Below, piece after piece: positions 61,101 to 64,000 of a stretch of DNA of 64,000 nucleotides. The notes under the pieces were generated by a model. The model was not told the origin of the DNA, did not search any database, and saw only the letters and a list, made by a program, of their open reading frames with translations. How positions within the stretch are numbered: the stretch's first letter is position 1; each line of letters begins with the position of its first letter. Position numbers and translations under genes: made by a program. The stretch is from Cymodocea nodosa. Taxonomy: Eukaryota; Streptophyta; Magnoliopsida; Alismatales; Cymodoceaceae. The stretch covers positions 23,883,501 to 23,947,500 of the forward strand of contig CM072336.1 of NCBI GenBank assembly GCA_036874045.1, given 5' to 3'.

Positions 61101-63133
61101 TTGTGTTTTATGAAACAGTGATGTGACATCATACTGACTATTGATTAAACTCAAACTAATATTGAAGCCTTAGACCAAAGCATTAAGTATTGTGTGTACC
61201 TTAGTTGGGGTTTAACATAAGTACTAACCAAAGAACCTTGTCATATATGATCTCACTCGAGCTTGTAGGAAGCTACTTACACCTTTTTGAAAAATGGGGA
61301 TGATTAAGAAAAAGTATCTCTTATTCACAAGCCAAATAATAGCACTGATCCAAAGCTTTTGACTATAGATACATCTGTTTTCTGTATCCAAATACATTAT
61401 ACTCAACCCCAAGACCATTATGCAATAGATTTTGATCATTCCATGCTTTTATGTCAAATTCAATTGGTTTGTAGTAATGAAATAACCTCTTTATTTATCC
61501 TCACAAATATCCAATCACTATTAGTTTTAAGTTATAACATACATTGTTACTTATACTAACTTTTATAAATACCTCATAACTAGCCTCAAAATAACTTAAT
61601 TTCATATCTAACATAATTAAGTTGTGCTGCCCTATAAGATTCCTTACTATTATTAACTAACAATAAATGAATGGTGAGGGATATTGAGATATTTATCTCA
61701 GTAACTGGATGCGTAATATATTCAAGTCTTTTTCGTTAAATATGTTTCTTTTTATTTGATGAAGTGCTTTTGTCACATTGGTTTGACATATGCAATTAAT
61801 GAGTGCACAATTTTAAGATGTCTAGCGATTTATCTCTGCATTTCTTAATATGAAGACTTTGTCATTATTATTTGTAGAATGAAGATTGTCATCAATTTTT
61901 TCTTACAGGAAGCAAAGCAGGCTATTGATCTAATGGGAAGATGGGAAACAATTGACGTGACTGATGCATTGGAGCTCCTCTCTCCCGTTTTTGAGAGTGA
62001 AGAAGTGAGTTGAACTTTTGCTGTCTTAGTTTTTTTACTACAGAAAAATGATGGGAACTCTCCAGCATCAATCACAGAATCCCAACTTTTGGCCTTTTAC
62101 ACACACACATCTCAATATGATAATGCCATATATATTTCAATAAATCTGGTAGGCATAATGTTCATGGCATCAAAGCTCCCAATCTCCTGCAAGCACCACA
62201 AGAAGGCTTGTTATTTTAATATAAGGGGGTCAATCTCACTTGTGTCTCAAATTAAGGTCATCTTATCAATTCTGCTTTTGTTCAAACTCTTCAATAAAAT
62301 TGCAAGTGTTAACTGTTAAACAACGGATACAAGTATCATTAATCCTACTATTTGAAGCAATACAGGTATCTGCTAAAAAAAAAATGTTGAACAACAGATA
62401 CAAGAAGTAATGCATTAGTCCTGCCATGTGAAGTCAGCAGGAATTGAAAACTTATGAGAGGCTGAAGTCTTGCCTTATGTGATTTTGTGCAGCCATTTAC
62501 GTAAAAAGTATTATTTCTATACCTATAGAGACGAATTCCAAATGCAAGTTTTATTCATACGTGAAATATAGGTTTCCAGGATAAACTTAAAATTTGTTGT
62601 GGTATGCCATTGTTGATACAGTTTTACTGAAACAGTTAAAATATCTACAAGAATGGAAACAGAGTCAACTGATTTATTCAAAGATATTCATGTGAATTAT
62701 TAGTAAAATGATCTTTGTTAATTTTTTATCCGAAGTTTCAGCTATTTTGAGATGATTCCAGATTTGTTTGAGTTACATAAATTATAGCATACAATTATTA
62801 CATGCACCAAGAGAATGTGGTTGTGAATTCAGTGCCAGGTATTCTGAACTTTTTCCCCCTGTATTCTTCCTACATACAAAATATTATAATCAAATGTTAT
62901 TGATTAGCCTTTTGTTTCTAGCTATACCCTTAAATAGTTAAATGTGTAATCATATTATTTCTTTGTGGTCCATTGACTGTTTTCTTTCATTCATAAGGTT
63001 CGGGCTTATGCTGTAAGTGTTCTTGAAAGAGCTGTTGATGAAGAACTCCAGTGTTACTTACTTCAATTAGTGCAAGCTCTTCGGTTTGAGAGATCGGACA
63101 AGTCCTGCCTAGCATTTTTCCTTGTGGAACGTT
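43196..63133 (+). CDS. VPS34: Phosphatidylinositol 3-kinase VPS34, N-terminal part (9 exons, gene continues past window)
   Basis: Exons found are 43196-43307, 43390-43486, 43584-43680, 44687-44845, 44975-45175, 47658-47836, 58843-58990, 61909-62004 and 62998-63133. All are GT-AG and keep one frame, giving 408 residues so far. VPS34 is the class III kinase that makes PI3P for endosomal sorting and autophagy. The N-terminal [16 protein letters not shown], the C2-domain segment GGATVLLFN to [13 protein letters not shown], and the start of the PIK accessory domain ([41 protein letters not shown]) are clear. The kinase domain lies to the right of the window. Exon 2 starts at 43390; the later AG inside it does not keep frame. 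Intron 6 is 11,006 bp because of nested Copia elements, and introns 5 and 7 also carry repeats. Confidence 0.94.
45880..46830 (-). mobile_element. RTE-type LINE tail split by a MITE, VPS34 intron 5
   Basis: 45890-46007 and 46693-46830 together match the repeat at 59465-59765. Shared pieces are a CAA-rich tail, GTCAACTACATGAATC, ATTAAATTACATAAATTTAA and then TAATTAATTCTC, TTAAGGATATAACTAAATC and CAATTGGTGCAACT. The block between them is a separate inserted element. The orientation is minus, with the 3' tail on the left. Confidence 0.6.
46008..46692. mobile_element. PIF/Harbinger-type MITE in VPS34 intron 5
   Basis: The left end reads GGGTCTGTGTGGATAAAAAA then TGAGAGAAAG. The reverse complement of the right end reads GGGTGTTTGTGCACCTAAAA then AATGATGGAAAG. 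These are imperfect inverted repeats of about 35 bp with the GGGTGTTTGTGCAC motif of the Harbinger element at 2604-6709. The flanks read TTAA at both ends, consistent with a 3-bp TTA/TAA target duplication. The element interrupts an older LINE tail whose halves resume on either side. Its interior has about three copies of a 40-50 bp unit with CATTTTTTGCCA and GCACAAACAC (46465-46600). Confidence 0.75.
47813..48131 (-). mobile_element. LINE (RTE) tail fragment with a 92-94 bp flanking direct repeat
   Basis: 47813-47906 spans the last 24 nt of VPS34 exon 6 plus the donor and 70 bp of intron. It recurs at 48040-48131 with roughly 85% identity (shared AAAACCAAGTCAAAATGAA, TACATTTTGAAAATT, TATTATTT, CACATG and TGTAATT). 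Between the copies, 47907-48039 is an RTE-like tail (ACAACCTG, then TATGTAGGGTCAATTACATG, then TTAATTACATAAATTTAAATC). The arrangement looks like a 5'-truncated LINE with an unusually long target-site duplication. Confidence 0.6.
49307..52560 (-). pseudogene. Outer Copia gag-pol, heavily decayed
   Basis: Only fragments remain in frame. Reverse transcriptase at 49307-49642 has the catalytic motif changed to Y-I-N-D. The segment ahead of RT is at 49958-50239, integrase-like traces at about 50400-51300, protease-like at about 51500-51690, and a zinc-knuckle remnant (SHHSMKCW) with its first part lost at about 51840-51890. Gag-like sequence runs to about 52560. Many stops and shifts are present and no function is expected. 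Confidence 0.65.
52923..57674 (-). mobile_element. Inner Ty1/Copia element with 119-120 bp LTRs and 5-bp target duplication
   Basis: LTRs at 52923-53041 and 57555-57674 start TGTTAG and end CTAACA (CTAAGA in one copy). They differ at only about seven positions by eye. The target duplication GATGA is exact at 52918-52922 and 57675-57679. The polypurine tract next to the 3' LTR reads CTCCCCCTCAAGTTGGAG on the plus strand (53042 on). A degenerate tRNA primer site (ATATCAAAGC, minus strand) follows the 5' LTR near 57550. The total of 4,752 bp is compact for Copia. It inserted into the 5' part of the outer element. A GC-rich leader lies at about 57340-57540. Confidence 0.9.
53049..57173 (-). pseudogene. 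Inner Copia gag-pol polyprotein with several stops
   Basis: On the minus strand: gag (57173-56634, one stop near 56898), a CCHC knuckle ([14 protein letters not shown], about 56450), protease with DSSAS in place of D-S-G-A-S (about 56190), pre-integrase (55740-56105), an integrase core with D-to-E elements (55198-55650), an integrase tail (54883-55140), a linker (54507-54797), reverse transcriptase with intact YVDD (53343-54170), and RNase H ending 53049. The frame is broken at several of these joins (for example 53343, 54171, 55198, 56115, 56634), so no full product is made. The domains are better preserved than in the outer copy. Confidence 0.85.
59465..59765 (-). mobile_element. RTE-type LINE 3' fragment, VPS34 intron 7
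   Basis: From left: GACAACAACAACAATAATTC, ATGTAGGGTTGGCTACTTGA, ATTATATAAATTTAAGTC, TAATTAATTCTCG, TTAAGGATATGACTAAATC and TTTAATTGGTACAACTC. Read on the minus strand, the decayed frame resembles the RTE C-terminal pattern ending in a VADP-like motif, followed by a GTT-rich tail. It is the longest of the related fragments in this gene. Confidence 0.55.
60371..60659 (+). mobile_element. TRIM-like miniature LTR retrotransposon candidate
   Basis: Two related segments, 60371-60468 and 60558-60659, share TTCTTCACTTATTGTCAATTG and GGAATTTTATA-type ends and begin TGTTA. The short interior starts with TGGTATTACAG (60471-60481, a primer-site-like sequence) and ends GCTAAGGGGGAG (60546-60557, a polypurine tract). 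It lies in the sense orientation of VPS34 intron 7. The boundaries and target duplication are not resolved and the LTR similarity is modest. Confidence 0.5.
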
Positions 63134-63164
63134 GTATGTTTATCTTCCCAGAATTTTAGTTATT

Positions 63165-64000
63165 GATATTGTTGAAATACAAGAAATAGGTAAAATTTAT
63201 ATGTCATTCACAAGCAAACAATACCTCTATATATAGAGGCTTCATGGAAGAGACATAATACTAACAATGTGAGATTAAACCCACTCATGCATCTAAAACT
63301 CTAATACATTATTTTCTGTAATACTCTCCCTTAAGTTGGAATATCCAGCTTACAACAGACTTATACATAAGCAAATTAGAATAAAATAAATAAGGAGATT
63401 CATAGTAGACAATGATAACTAGAAGTAGTAACAATGTTGTACAAATAAGAAAAATAGTCAAACCCTAGTTGACCATACTAAAATAGGCATAAACACTAAT
63501 ACATTTTTGACATTATTAGACTCAGTACGTACACTTTCACACACTAATAGGTTAATTTGTTGTTAATATTATTAGACTCAATCAACATATGAATGTTACA
63601 TATACTAAAAGACATGCATACATGCTTATACAATACAATCATTATCAACCATCTAATAAAGATGACACAAATTAGTGTGGATTGTTATTTAAGGTATTAC
63701 ATAAACCCTAAATCTCTTGGAGTACATACAAACTTTGATGGAGTAGCACTACTATAACATTGACACACATGGGAAAAATATAACTAATTTAATTGTAGAT
63801 TAGTAATGAAGCATTAAAAGCCTTTTTTCTATCTTTTTTTGTTCTCATTTTTTTTTCATTTTTTTCTCCCTCTCTCTTCTTCATTCTCTTATTTTTTTCT
63901 TCTTCTCCTCTTTTTTTTTTTTTCCCTTCTTCTTCCCCTTTGTCAGTAACTCATTTGTCTATAACCTAGTGGATGTAGAGGAGCGATAGGACCTTATAGC
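63165..64000 (-). mobile_element. Copia-type LTR and interior, VPS34 intron 9, cut by window end
   Basis: An LTR-like segment begins TGTTGAAATAC near 63168. It ends just before CTCTCCCTTAAGTTGGAATA (about 63327), the plus-strand view of a polypurine tract, as in the elements of intron 6. The rest of the window is AT-rich with a long pyrimidine tract (63820-63945). The other LTR should lie to the right of the window. It is antisense to VPS34. Confidence 0.45.

Overview
This is a plant nuclear window, from a seed plant. The evidence is spliced genes with canonical GT-AG introns, a plastid phosphoenolpyruvate translocator, a plant-type peroxisomal naphthoate synthase, an R2R3-MYB and many plant retrotransposons. 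GC-rich first exons (naphthoate synthase, VPS34, translocator) inside AT-rich flanks lean towards a monocot outside the grasses, but this is inference and the species was not identified.

Seven host genes were reconstructed exon by exon. In every case the reading frame stays open across all junctions. In order: a CPYC glutaredoxin (+, 1064-2545); RNA polymerase subunit RPB10 (-, 7535-10992, with a 3 kb second intron); a plastid phosphoenolpyruvate/phosphate translocator (+, 12190-16321); a MYB98/64/119-like R2R3-MYB (-, 17533-19293); a WW-domain DEAD-box RNA helicase of the RH14/46/40 group (-, 27377-33152, with a leader intron reaching about 34513); 1,4-dihydroxy-2-naphthoyl-CoA synthase (+, 35285-39620); and the first nine coding exons of the class III phosphatidylinositol 3-kinase VPS34 (+, from 43196, running off the right edge).

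Transposons fill much of the rest. A decayed PIF/Harbinger element (about 2604-6709) carries a broken MYB/SANT-like ORF1 and a broken transposase. A Ty3/gypsy element with a truncated 5' LTR lies at about 22563-26950. A Copia pol relic sits in the RPB10 intron. VPS34 intron 6 is 11 kb long and holds two short-LTR Copia elements nested one inside the other, both with recognisable target-site duplications (GATGA for the inner, TACCA for the outer). Smaller items are RTE-type LINE tails, a PIF-like MITE that split one of those tails, a TRIM-like miniature LTR element, a tRNA-derived SINE candidate and a GGGCC-rich inverted-repeat element.

The genes do not form a pathway cluster. The translocator (PEP supply for the shikimate route) and the naphthoate synthase (phylloquinone, made from chorismate) are biochemically connected but far apart, and I treat this as chance. 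I found no clearly new protein system. The most notable signals are structural: a 92-94 bp duplication of the VPS34 exon 6/intron 6 junction around a LINE fragment, the nested Copia pair, and the mostly antisense orientation of intronic Copia copies.
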